Shown one piece after another: positions 22,910-31,936 of a stretch of 62,348 bases of DNA (position 1 is its first letter; each line of letters starts with the position of its first letter). The stretch is taken from NCBI GenBank assembly GCA_910588925.1, contig CAJURV010000002.1:1-62348 (forward strand), given 5' to 3'. The position numbers and the translations under genes are program-made. The notes below the pieces were generated by a model, which worked only from the letters and a program-made list of their open reading frames with translations, did no database searches and was not told where the DNA came from. Origin of the DNA: an uncultured Rikenellaceae bacterium. Its GTDB lineage: Bacteria; Bacteroidota; Bacteroidia; Bacteroidales; Rikenellaceae.

Positions 22910-24949
22910 ATGATAAAAGATATAATAAAGTACATAGCGACGATAACGGCCGCATTGCTCATAACCCCGGTAGCAAAAGGACAACCCGACACCACCGACA
23001 TGCGCAACCTCTCCCTGCCCGAGAGGGGCCGCCTGCTCTCACGAGCCAAATTCATGACCTACCCCAAGGCAGCCATCGCCGACACCGCCTCGTTCGGTTC
23101 GTCGCTCTACCACGCCTCGCTGAACGGAGAGTGGCGGTTCCGCTATTTCGGCTCTAACGACGAACTGCCCGAAGGCTACTGCAAACCCTCTTTCGACGAC
23201 TCCAAGTGGGACACCGTCAAAGTGCCGTGTAGCTGGGAGGAGGCGGGCATCGTGAAGCCCTCCGAGGGCACCGCGCCATACCCTTTCGCAAAAAAAGGGG
23301 AGAAACCGCGTCTGCCGGAAAAATTGCCCGTAGGTATATACCGGAGCACGTTCGTAGTGCCTTTCGACTGGGACGAACGCCAAATATTGCTCGACATGGA
23401 GAGGTTCGGCGCAGCGGCTACGGTATGGATCAACGGACATAAAGCCGGATATGCCGAAGACCCCTCCACACAGGCCGAGTTCGATATAACCGGGCTGTGC
23501 GTGGAGGATGTCAACACCATCGTCATAGAGAGCCATCTGTACAGTAAAGGATCGCTATTGGAGGGAGCGCGCACCCCACGCACCTCCGGACTCGCCGGAG
23601 ACATATACATAGTATGCCAGCCCAAGGTGAGACTCAGCGACCTGATAGCCGTAACGAGCCTCGACCCCACCTATGCCAACGGTATGCTTCAATTAGGCGT
23701 AGTAGTCAAGTCGCACTACCTCAACCCCAAAGAGTTGAAAGTGTATTACGAATGCTTCGATGCCGACGGCAAATCCATTGGCAAGGAGAGCAAATACACC
23801 CGTCTGCAGATGCGTTTGCAAGACACCGTATATTTCAATCTGCCCATCAGAAACGTACATCTCTGGAACGCGGAAAACCCATACCTATACCGCATAAGGG
23901 TAGCCACACAGAAGAACGACGGCCGCTATTCGGAATTCGTAAATGCCACCGTAGGCTTCAGAACGAGCGAGGTATCGGGCCGCGAATTGCTCGTGGACGG
24001 TAAAGCGGTAAAGATAAAAGGTGTGATTATGAGAGAGTACGGAGCCGATAGCCTCGCAGGCACTCTCACGGAGCTCAAAAAGCTCGGGGTCAACGCCATA
24101 CTCACCCAGCCTATGGCTCCGGAGTTCTACGACTTGTGCGACGAACTCGGCTTCTACGTCTTCGATCAGGCGGCTATAGAATCGACAGGCATGGGCGAGG
24201 GTATCTACAAGGGCCAATCGCTCGCCAACGACCCCAAGTGGCTCGCCTCGTTCCTCTACCGCACCGAGAACGTTATGCAGCGCGACAAATCGCACCCCTC
24301 GGTGACGGCATGGTCGATGGGTTACCGCTCCGGCAACGGCTACAACATGTACAAAGCCTATCTCAACCTCAAGGCCAAAGACCGCACCCGTCCCGTATGT
24401 TACGGAGGAGCCGGATTAGAGTGGAACACCGATATATTCTGCCCCGTCAACCCCGACAGCAAGACGCTCGCAGACTGGGCCGCCAAAGGCGACAGACCGT
24501 GCGTCATAGAGGAGTACGCCGCCGATACGGCTACGTTCTGGAGAGTATGGGACATTATAGAACGCAAAGGTTCCGGCATACAGGGCGGCTTCATGTTCGA
24601 CGCCAGCAGACTACTGGCTGACAGCACACTGCAGGCGGCGGTAAAGGAGCGCTTCGCGCCGGTGAGCATATCCCGTAGCGACAGCATAGCCGAAGAGGTG
24701 ATAATAACCAACGAATGCACGTTCCTATCCCTCGACAAGTTCGACATAAAATGGACCCTCACTGACGGAAACGGCAAACGCGTATCATCCGGAAGCCTCT
24801 CCGAGCCGGTAGCCCCCGGCCAGAGCGCTGCCGTAAAAGTTACAAAAGAGGGTACCGCCCTGCCTGCAGGCAAAAGCCTTGCCTTCACGCTGACTGTCAG
24901 AAGCAAAGAGGGCGTTAAGACGACGGATATCCTGAAACTGAAATTATAG
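22910..24949 (+). CDS. Glycoside hydrolase family 2 homologue with degraded active site
   Basis: The 679-residue protein starts at the ATG at 22910, giving a signal peptide (MIKDIIKYIATITAALLIT...AKGQ). It has the GH2 sugar-binding jelly roll (about 55-215, WRFRYFGS...VPCSWEEAG), an immunoglobulin-like domain (220-330) and a TIM barrel (335-600). It ends about 70 residues beyond the barrel and lacks the later LacZ domains. The nucleophile-type Glu is kept (about Glu535, PCVIEEYAA). However, the acid/base position GNESG reads GYRSG (Tyr472, Arg473), RHEHHP reads MREYGA, and DEANIE reads DQAAIE. It is probably not a normal retaining galactosidase; a glycan-binding role or altered chemistry is possible. 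It is exported and sits upstream of plsC. Confidence 0.85.
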   Translation: MIKDIIKYIATITAALLITPVAKGQPDTTDMRNLSLPERGRLLSRAKFMTYPKAAIADTASFGSSLYHASLNGEWRFRYFGSNDELPEGYCKPSFDDSKWDTVKVPCSWEEAGIVKPSEGTAPYPFAKKGEKPRLPEKLPVGIYRSTFVVPFDWDERQILLDMERFGAAATVWINGHKAGYAEDPSTQAEFDITGLCVEDVNTIVIESHLYSKGSLLEGARTPRTSGLAGDIYIVCQPKVRLSDLIAVTSLDPTYANGMLQLGVVVKSHYLNPKELKVYYECFDADGKSIGKESKYTRLQMRLQDTVYFNLPIRNVHLWNAENPYLYRIRVATQKNDGRYSEFVNATVGFRTSEVSGRELLVDGKAVKIKGVIMREYGADSLAGTLTELKKLGVNAILTQPMAPEFYDLCDELGFYVFDQAAIESTGMGEGIYKGQSLANDPKWLASFLYRTENVMQRDKSHPSVTAWSMGYRSGNGYNMYKAYLNLKAKDRTRPVCYGGAGLEWNTDIFCPVNPDSKTLADWAAKGDRPCVIEEYAADTATFWRVWDIIERKGSGIQGGFMFDASRLLADSTLQAAVKERFAPVSISRSDSIAEEVIITNECTFLSLDKFDIKWTLTDGNGKRVSSGSLSEPVAPGQSAAVKVTKEGTALPAGKSLAFTLTVRSKEGVKTTDILKLKL

Positions 24950-24967
24950 AGGCGGAGCAAAAACACT

Positions 24968-25702
24968 ATGGCTATAGCGATATTCGTAATATATCTGATA
25001 CCCCTGTTGATAATCGAGCTGGCGATCATTGCGCTCACGTGTTTTCTGACCTTTGCGTTCGACCGTAACCGCAAGATCGTACACGCGGTGTCGCATATCA
25101 TGTCGGGAAGCATAACCCGTCTATCCATACTATGGCGTATGAAATGCCGCGGCATGGAGAACATAGAGAAAGGCAAGAGCTACATAGTGACGGTCAACCA
25201 CCAGACTATGCTCGACATACCGGTATGTTACTCATTGCCCCTGCACTTCAAGTGGGTATCGAAACGCGAGGTGCTCGGAATGCCTGTTTTCGGCTGGGTG
25301 CTGCGTCTGCGAGGCGACATAGCCATAGACCGAGGCGGAGTCGCCAGCACCATAAAGCTGTTCAAACGCGCCGGTGAGGTGACATCGGACGGTTGCTCGG
25401 TGATAATATTCCCCGAAGGGACGCGAAGCAAGAGCCGGACGATGGGACGTTTCAAAGACGGAGCTTTCATCATGGCCAAAGAGTGCGACACGGAGATATT
25501 GCCGGCTGTTATCGACTACCGCTACCGCAAACGCGACCTCTTCGGCAAGAAGATAGCCATACCCTACAGAATAACGCTCACCGCCCTGCCGCCCATAGAC
25601 ATAGAGACGATACGCGCAAAGAGCGCCGGGGAGTTACGCGACATGACCAAAGGGATAATGTCTGTGGCATTGGATAAGATTCGCACGGAACGCACCGCAT
25701 GA
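24968..25702 (+). CDS. plsC: 1-acyl-sn-glycerol-3-phosphate acyltransferase
   Basis: The 244-residue protein has an N-terminal membrane helix pair (2-31) and the acyltransferase motifs: NHQTMLD (His78-x4-Asp83) and FPEGTRSKS. A VSKREVLGMPVFGW segment, typical of the family, lies between them. It transfers the second acyl chain to make phosphatidic acid at the inner membrane. It follows the GH2 gene by 18 bases and precedes parE by 49. Confidence 0.9.
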   Translation: MAIAIFVIYLIPLLIIELAIIALTCFLTFAFDRNRKIVHAVSHIMSGSITRLSILWRMKCRGMENIEKGKSYIVTVNHQTMLDIPVCYSLPLHFKWVSKREVLGMPVFGWVLRLRGDIAIDRGGVASTIKLFKRAGEVTSDGCSVIIFPEGTRSKSRTMGRFKDGAFIMAKECDTEILPAVIDYRYRKRDLFGKKIAIPYRITLTALPPIDIETIRAKSAGELRDMTKGIMSVALDKIRTERTA

Positions 25703-25751
25703 CACGCCGGGCTACATAACATTTAAGACAAAGAAAGGTTCACGACACATA

Positions 25752-27608
25752 ATGGCAGAGACAATCAGCTACACGGAGGAGAATATCCGCACCCTCGACT
25801 GGAAAGAGCACATAAGGCTCCGTCCCGGTATGTACATAGGCAAATTGGGCGACGGCAGCTCACCCGACGACGGCATATACATACTCATAAAGGAGGTGAT
25901 CGACAACTCCATCGACGAGTATGCCATGGGCAACGGCAAAAGCATAGACATAACCGTGGAGGGACACACCGTCACCATACGCGACTACGGACGCGGCATA
26001 CCCCTCGGCAGCCTCGAGGCGGCGGCATCCAAGATGAACACGGGAGGCAAATACGACTCCAAGGCGTTCAAGAAGTCGGTAGGCCTCAACGGCGTCGGCA
26101 TCAAGGCGGTCAACGCCTTGTCGTCGCGTTTTACCATCACCAGCGTGCGCGACGGACGGAGCCGCACCATAGAGTTTTCGGCCGGAAATCTTACGAGCGA
26201 CAACGAGAGCGACACCTCGCAGAAGAACGGCACACAGGTATCGTTCACGGCCGACGAGAGCGTCTTCGGCCCCTACGCCTACAATCTAGAATATATCGAG
26301 ACGATGGTCAAGAACTACACCTATCTCAACTCCGGCCTCACCATACGCCTCAACGGCACCCCCTATCTCTCCAAAGAGGGGCTTCTGGACCTGCTCAACG
26401 ACACGCTCTCCGAGGAGCCGGTCTACAAACCCATACACCTCAAAGGCGAAGACATAGAGATAGCCATGACCCACGGCAGCAGCTACGGCGAGACATATTA
26501 CTCTTTCGTCAACGGCCAGCACACCACGCAAGGGGGTACCCATCAGGCGGCCTTTCGCGAATCGGTAGTGAAGGTGGTGCGCGAGTTTTACCGGAAAGAT
26601 TTCGATGCCAACGACATTCGCATGTCTATAATAGGCGCCGTAAGCATAAAGGTGGAGGAACCGCTATTCGAGTCGCAGACCAAGACCAAGCTCGGCTCCA
26701 AGGATATGACGCCGGGAGGTCAGGTGAGCGTACGCCAGTTCGTGGCCGACTTCATGCAGGAGCTCGACAACTATCTGCATAAAAATCCCGAGACGGCCGA
26801 GGCGCTGTTACGCAAGATACTCGAATCGGAGAAAGAGCGCAAGGGGGTGGACGACCTACGCAAGAAGAAGAACAAAAACTCCAAGAAAGCGAGCCTCAAC
26901 AACAGCAAGTTGCGCGACTGCCGCATACATCTGGGCACCAAGAACGACCGCGCCGAGGAGTCGACCATCTTCATCACCGAGGGCGACTCGGCCAGCGGCT
27001 CCATAACCAAGAGCCGCGACGTGAACACGCAGGCGGTATTCTCACTTAGGGGCAAACCGCTCAACACCTTCGGCCTCACCAAAAAGGTGATATACGAGAA
27101 CGACGAATTCAACCTGTTGCAGGCGGCGTTGGACATAGAGGACGACATCGACAACCTCCGCTACAACAAGATAGTGATAGCCACCGATGCCGACGTGGAC
27201 GGCATGCACATAAGGCTGCTCATGATAACGTTCTTCATAAAATTCTTCCCCGACATAATACGTCGCGGCCATCTCTACATATTGCAGACGCCCCTGTTCC
27301 GCGTGCGCAACAAAAAGGAGACCCTCTACTGTTACAGCGAAGAGGAGAAACAGGCTGCCGTAGTCCGGCTTAAAACCGGCGTGGAGATAACGCGCTTCAA
27401 AGGGTTGGGCGAGATATCGCCGGACGAGTTCAAAGGATTCATAGGCGCCGACATGAGGCTCGACAAGGTGCGCATGAGCAAAGAGGACCCCATAGGCGAT
27501 CTGCTCGAATTCTACATGGGCAAAAACACCAGCGAACGTCGCGACTTCATCATCGACAACCTCCGCATAGAGACCGACATGGTCGAGGGGTCACAAACCC
27601 CTCTTTGA
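25752..27608 (+). CDS. parE: DNA topoisomerase IV subunit B (GyrB/ParE type)
   Basis: The 618-residue protein has a GHKL ATPase domain (RPGMYIG, EVIDNSIDEYAMG, GRGIPLG, VGLNGVGIKAVNALS), the transducer domain with QTKTKLG, and a Toprim domain with EGDSASGS and the acidic DADVDGMHI motif. Length and pairing with the next gene point to the ParE of Bacteroidota rather than GyrB. It binds ATP and, with ParC, passes duplexes to decatenate chromosomes. The 3' end lies inside a duplicated 69-base sequence. Confidence 0.9.
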   Translation: MAETISYTEENIRTLDWKEHIRLRPGMYIGKLGDGSSPDDGIYILIKEVIDNSIDEYAMGNGKSIDITVEGHTVTIRDYGRGIPLGSLEAAASKMNTGGKYDSKAFKKSVGLNGVGIKAVNALSSRFTITSVRDGRSRTIEFSAGNLTSDNESDTSQKNGTQVSFTADESVFGPYAYNLEYIETMVKNYTYLNSGLTIRLNGTPYLSKEGLLDLLNDTLSEEPVYKPIHLKGEDIEIAMTHGSSYGETYYSFVNGQHTTQGGTHQAAFRESVVKVVREFYRKDFDANDIRMSIIGAVSIKVEEPLFESQTKTKLGSKDMTPGGQVSVRQFVADFMQELDNYLHKNPETAEALLRKILESEKERKGVDDLRKKKNKNSKKASLNNSKLRDCRIHLGTKNDRAEESTIFITEGDSASGSITKSRDVNTQAVFSLRGKPLNTFGLTKKVIYENDEFNLLQAALDIEDDIDNLRYNKIVIATDADVDGMHIRLLMITFFIKFFPDIIRRGHLYILQTPLFRVRNKKETLYCYSEEEKQAAVVRLKTGVEITRFKGLGEISPDEFKGFIGADMRLDKVRMSKEDPIGDLLEFYMGKNTSERRDFIIDNLRIETDMVEGSQTPL

Positions 27609-27750
27609 TAAACTATAACGGAAGTGAAGTTCAGTAAACAAGGTGAACACAGCATCTTCAGGACATTGGGGGCTTCAGATGCACAGACCCCTCTTTGATA
27701 GACTACAACGAAGGTGAAGTTCAGTAAACAAGGTGAACACAGCATCTTCA
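27592..27750 (+). repeat. 69-base direct repeat at the parE 3' end
   Basis: Positions 27592-27660 and 27682-27750 are about 90% alike and exactly 90 bases apart, sharing acccctctttgata-act and gttcagtaaacaaggtgaacacagcatcttca. The first copy includes the last codons and stop of parE. The offset keeps frame, and the second copy also reads QTPL-stop. The gap to parC is 250 bases. Confidence 0.85.
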
Positions 27751-27858
27751 ATACGCTGATTTTTAACACGGCATCTCAAAAAGACCGTGGCAGGCTTCGC
27801 CCCGCGAGGCACAAAAAAAACCGATGCCGCACGGATAACATAAAGACAGTTTCAACAG

Positions 27859-30612
27859 ATGGCAGATATAGAAAACGAAGATATTTTCGACGAAGAGGAG
27901 AGCTATCCCGCAGAGGAGGCCGAAGAGACCGATGCCGAAAGCGAGGAGGAGGCCGACGGCGTCAACATGCACCGCTTCACGCGTCTTACCGTCGAGGAGG
28001 GTGGCACTCGCAAGCTCACCGGCATGTATAAGGAGTGGTTCTTGGACTACGCCTCTTACGTGATACTCGAGCGTGCCGTACCTCACATAACGGACGGTCT
28101 CAAGCCGGTGCAACGACGCATACTCCACGCCATGAAGCGCATGGACGACGGACGCTACAACAAGGTGGCCAACATCATAGGCAACACCATGCAATACCAT
28201 CCCCACGGCGACCGCTCCATAGGCGACGCCCTCGTGCAGATGGGGCAGAAGGAGCTGATGATCGACTGTCAGGGTAACTGGGGCAACATACTCACTGGCG
28301 ACAGCGCGGCGGCTCCCCGTTACATAGAGGCGCGCCTCTCAAAGCTCGCGCTGGAAGTGGCATTCAACCCCAAGACCACCGAATGGATGCTCTCGTACGA
28401 CGGCCGCAACCAAGAGCCGCTCACCCTGCCCATGAAGTTCCCTCTGTTGCTGGCGCAAGGGGTGGAGGGCATAGCGGTGGGCCTGGCCTCTAAGATACTG
28501 CCCCATAACTTCAACGAACTTATAGAGGCCTCCATATCGTACCTCAAAGGCGAGCCTTTCGAGCTATACCCCGACTTTCCTACCGGCGGCATGATAGACG
28601 TATCGCGCTACAACGACGGCTTGCGAGGAGGCGCGGTGCGGGTACGGGCCAAGATAGTAAAGGTAGACAACCGCACGCTGGCAATCACCGAGATACCGTA
28701 CGGCAAGACCACCTCGGCCACCGGCAAACGCGGCAAAAGCAAAGACAACTCGTCTATCATAGACTCCATAATAAAGGCCAACGACCGCGGCAAGATCAAG
28801 ATCAAGAGTATCGACGACAACACCTCCGCCACCGCCGAGATACTCATACATCTCGGCCCCGACGTATCGGCCGACAAGACGATAGACGCCCTCTACGCAT
28901 TCACCGATTGCGAGATATCCATATCGCCCAACTCATGCGTGATAGTCGACCGCAAACCATGCTTCATGGGGGTGAGCGACATATTGCGTCACTCGGCCGA
29001 AACGACCCGTTCGTTACTCAAACGCGAGCTCGAGATAGAGCTGCACGAGTTGGGAGAGGAGTGGCACATAAGCTCGCTCGAGAAGATATTCATAGAGAAC
29101 CGCATATACTACAAAATAGAGTCGTGCGAGACGTGGGAGGAGGTGCTATCCACCATCGACAAAGAGCTGGAGCCTTACAAGAAGCTGTTCTTCCGTGAGA
29201 TAACCACCGACGACATCGTAAAGCTCACCGAGATAAAGATCAAACGCATCTCCAAGTTCGACACCCTCAAAGCCGACGAGCACATCAAGGCCATAGAGGA
29301 GCGCATAGGGGCGGTCAAGAACCATCTCGAACACCTCACGGAATACGCCATCGACTACTACCGCCGCATAGGCGACAAGTACGGCAAGGGGCACGAGCGC
29401 CGCACCGAGATCAGGTCGTTCTCCGCCATAGAGGCCACCAAGGTAGCGGTATCTAACGCCAAACTGTATGTCGACCGCAAAGAGGGCTTCTTCGGCATAG
29501 GCGGCGCCATGAAAAAAGAGGAGTTCGTATGCGACTGCTCAGACATAGACGACGTGATAGTGATATGCCGCGACGGCGACTACATCATAACCAAGGTGAG
29601 CGACAAGGCCTACTTCAAAAAAGACATAGCCTACATAGGGGTCTTCGTCAAAGGCGACGAGCGCACCATATACAACGTGCTCTACCGCGACGGTTCGGCC
29701 GGCGACTACATGATGAAACGTTGCGCCATAAAGGGCATCACCCGCGACAAGGTCTACAACCTCACCAAAGGCACTCCCGGCTCCGAGATACTGCACCTTA
29801 GCGTCAACCCCAACGGCGAGGCCGAAGTACTCAAAGTATATCTCAAGCCCCGTCCGAGGCTCAAGAAACTGATAGTAGACCTCGACTTCTCCACCCTCGC
29901 CATAAAAGGCCGCTCCTCGCAAGGCAACCTCTTCCAGAAGAACCCCATACACAAGGTGGTGCTCAAAGAGAAAGGGGTATCGACGCTCGGCGGCATAACC
30001 GTATGGTTCGACGAGAACGAACGACGCCTCAACACCGACGGCCACGGCACCGAGGTCGGCACATTCGAGGGCGACGACAAAACCATAGTGATACGTCGCC
30101 GCGGCAGCTACTACACCGCCGGCTACGACACCGGCCTGCACTTCCCGGAAGATCTGCTCTCGGTGAGCAAGTTTTCGCCCGACCGCATCTACACAGCCGT
30201 ACTATGGGACGCTTCGCAGGGATTCTTCTACCTCAAGCGTTTCAAGGCCGAACCCTCCGAACGCGAACAGCTATTCATAGACGAAAGCGAGGGATCGTAC
30301 CTGGTGGCTATAACAGGCGACCGTTTCCCCCGGCTCAAGATAACTTTCGGCGGTGCCAACGCCTCGCGCCCCGAAGAGATAATAGACGCCGACGAGTTCA
30401 TCCGCGTAAAGGGCTGCAAAGCCAAAGGCAAGAGGGTTACCGCCTACAATGTAGACAAGCTGGAGTTCATAGAACCTCTGCATAAGGAGGTGCCGGCAGA
30501 CCCGTCGGAGGGGATGGGAGACGAATCCGTGGCCGCCGATGACGCCGACCAGACGCAACATGCCGACGAACAACCCGTAGAACAGTCGCTTTTCGGCGAC
30601 GGACTCGAATAA
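27859..30612 (+). CDS. parC: DNA topoisomerase IV subunit A (GyrA/ParC type)
   Basis: The 917-residue protein has an acidic N-terminal tail (1-35), the winged-helix/tower breakage-reunion domain and the catalytic Tyr155 in SAAAPRYIEARL. The quinolone-region equivalent is PHGDRSIGDALV. A beta-pinwheel-like C-terminal domain follows (500-870). The last 45 residues are acidic and low complexity (VAADDADQTQHADEQP). It cleaves and rejoins DNA with ParE. It has no GyrA box, which fits topoisomerase IV. Confidence 0.9.
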   Translation: MADIENEDIFDEEESYPAEEAEETDAESEEEADGVNMHRFTRLTVEEGGTRKLTGMYKEWFLDYASYVILERAVPHITDGLKPVQRRILHAMKRMDDGRYNKVANIIGNTMQYHPHGDRSIGDALVQMGQKELMIDCQGNWGNILTGDSAAAPRYIEARLSKLALEVAFNPKTTEWMLSYDGRNQEPLTLPMKFPLLLAQGVEGIAVGLASKILPHNFNELIEASISYLKGEPFELYPDFPTGGMIDVSRYNDGLRGGAVRVRAKIVKVDNRTLAITEIPYGKTTSATGKRGKSKDNSSIIDSIIKANDRGKIKIKSIDDNTSATAEILIHLGPDVSADKTIDALYAFTDCEISISPNSCVIVDRKPCFMGVSDILRHSAETTRSLLKRELEIELHELGEEWHISSLEKIFIENRIYYKIESCETWEEVLSTIDKELEPYKKLFFREITTDDIVKLTEIKIKRISKFDTLKADEHIKAIEERIGAVKNHLEHLTEYAIDYYRRIGDKYGKGHERRTEIRSFSAIEATKVAVSNAKLYVDRKEGFFGIGGAMKKEEFVCDCSDIDDVIVICRDGDYIITKVSDKAYFKKDIAYIGVFVKGDERTIYNVLYRDGSAGDYMMKRCAIKGITRDKVYNLTKGTPGSEILHLSVNPNGEAEVLKVYLKPRPRLKKLIVDLDFSTLAIKGRSSQGNLFQKNPIHKVVLKEKGVSTLGGITVWFDENERRLNTDGHGTEVGTFEGDDKTIVIRRRGSYYTAGYDTGLHFPEDLLSVSKFSPDRIYTAVLWDASQGFFYLKRFKAEPSEREQLFIDESEGSYLVAITGDRFPRLKITFGGANASRPEEIIDADEFIRVKGCKAKGKRVTAYNVDKLEFIEPLHKEVPADPSEGMGDESVAADDADQTQHADEQPVEQSLFGDGLE

Positions 30613-30624
30613 CCGCACTGCACT

Positions 30625-31149
30625 ATGCCACTGTTCCTGATAGGATATATGGGCTCCGGAAAAAGCACGCTCGGACGCGGTATCGCCGCCGCCTTGGGAT
30701 GGCGTTTCATCGACACCGACAAGGAGATAGAGCGCAGTGAAGGGCTGTCTGTCAGCGAGATATTCGCCACTCTCGGAGAGGAGGCGTTCCGTAAGATGGA
30801 GCACGACCTTATCGCCTCCATATCGCCCGACGAACAGGCAGTGGTGTCGACGGGAGGAGGAGCGCCCTGTCACTTCGACAACATGGAGCGCATGAACGCC
30901 GCCGGAGTGACCGTATATCTGAAGATACCGGCGGGAGCGTTGGTACAAAGATTGTTACAAAGCCGCACGCGTCGACCGCTCATAGAGGGCAAGAGCCCGG
31001 AGGAGCTACGTCTCTACATAGAGAGCCATCTGGCGGAACGCGAGCCGTATTACGGCCGTGCCACACATGTGATAGAGGGGGTGGGAATACGCCCCGAACA
31101 CATAATAGAGGCATTGCGCGAAAGCGGTAAAATCGCTAAAAACGAATAA
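30625..31149 (+). CDS. aroK: Shikimate kinase
   Basis: The 174-residue protein starts MPLFLIGYMGSGKSTLGRGIA (P-loop). It has the shikimate-binding Asp in FIDTDKEIE, Arg in FRKMEHDL, GGG in VVSTGGGAPC and lid arginines in SRTRRPLIEG. It phosphorylates shikimate at O3 in aromatic amino-acid synthesis. It starts 12 bases after parC. Confidence 0.94.
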   Translation: MPLFLIGYMGSGKSTLGRGIAAALGWRFIDTDKEIERSEGLSVSEIFATLGEEAFRKMEHDLIASISPDEQAVVSTGGGAPCHFDNMERMNAAGVTVYLKIPAGALVQRLLQSRTRRPLIEGKSPEELRLYIESHLAEREPYYGRATHVIEGVGIRPEHIIEALRESGKIAKNE

Positions 31150-31166
31150 TTATAAAGATAAAGGTA

Positions 31167-31880
31167 ATGAAAAGACTTTTTGCCATCCTGTTTGCGGCCG
31201 CCGCATTGACCGGCTGCCACGAAGCCACACCCGTATATTGGGAAAACATAGAGATCGACCGTCAGGGTAACGGCCTTACGGCAAAGCTGAACTACCCGTT
31301 CCGTTTCGGCGGCATCGACTCGACCACTACGCTCATCAACGCCACCATAGAGGAACGCCTCAAAGAGGGCGTAATGGACGAATACGGCGGCCTTACCCTC
31401 GACTCTGCGCTCAATCTGCTCATCGAGAGCAAAGGGGCCGACACGGTGCTAATACGCATACCCTACGAGCTTACATCCGACGGCTCGGTATACCGCACAA
31501 ACGGCGTGGAATCGGTAATGATACATAAATACAGCTACACCGGCGGCGCCAACGGAAATGCGGAACACATATACCTCAACTTCGACCCCGCCACCGGACG
31601 TCTTCTCTCCGACCGCGAGCTATTCACCTCCTTGGACGAACTGCGCCGCATGGTGACAGACAGATTCTCCGAGGCTGTAAACGAAGATTACGTCCTATTC
31701 GACAATCTCTCCATCGACAGCCTGCCCCTGCCCCGTCAGATAGGGTTCGACTCCATAGGCGTAGTGGCCTACTACAATCTCTACGAGATAGCGCCTCGTT
31801 CGTCGGGAGCCGTGGAGATACACATACCCTACGACGAAACCGACGGTATGGTAAAACGCGACCTGACGAGAATAAGGTAA
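31167..31880 (+). CDS. DUF3298/DUF4163 (RsiV-like) lipoprotein
   Basis: The 237-residue protein has a lipoprotein signal (MKRLFAILFAAAALTGC). A DUF4163-like first half (NGLTAKLNYPF... and YSYTGGANGNAEHIYLNFD) is followed by a DUF3298 second half ending VEIHIPYDE. The same fold occurs in RsiV and PdaC, which bind or deacetylate peptidoglycan or lysozyme. Its place between aroK and murF-alr suggests an envelope role; enzyme activity is not shown. Confidence 0.75.
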   Translation: MKRLFAILFAAAALTGCHEATPVYWENIEIDRQGNGLTAKLNYPFRFGGIDSTTTLINATIEERLKEGVMDEYGGLTLDSALNLLIESKGADTVLIRIPYELTSDGSVYRTNGVESVMIHKYSYTGGANGNAEHIYLNFDPATGRLLSDRELFTSLDELRRMVTDRFSEAVNEDYVLFDNLSIDSLPLPRQIGFDSIGVVAYYNLYEIAPRSSGAVEIHIPYDETDGMVKRDLTRIR

Positions 31881-31936
31881 TAAATACACCGTCGGCATTC
31901 GACCGTTATTTTACCAATATCAAAACGCTCATATAA

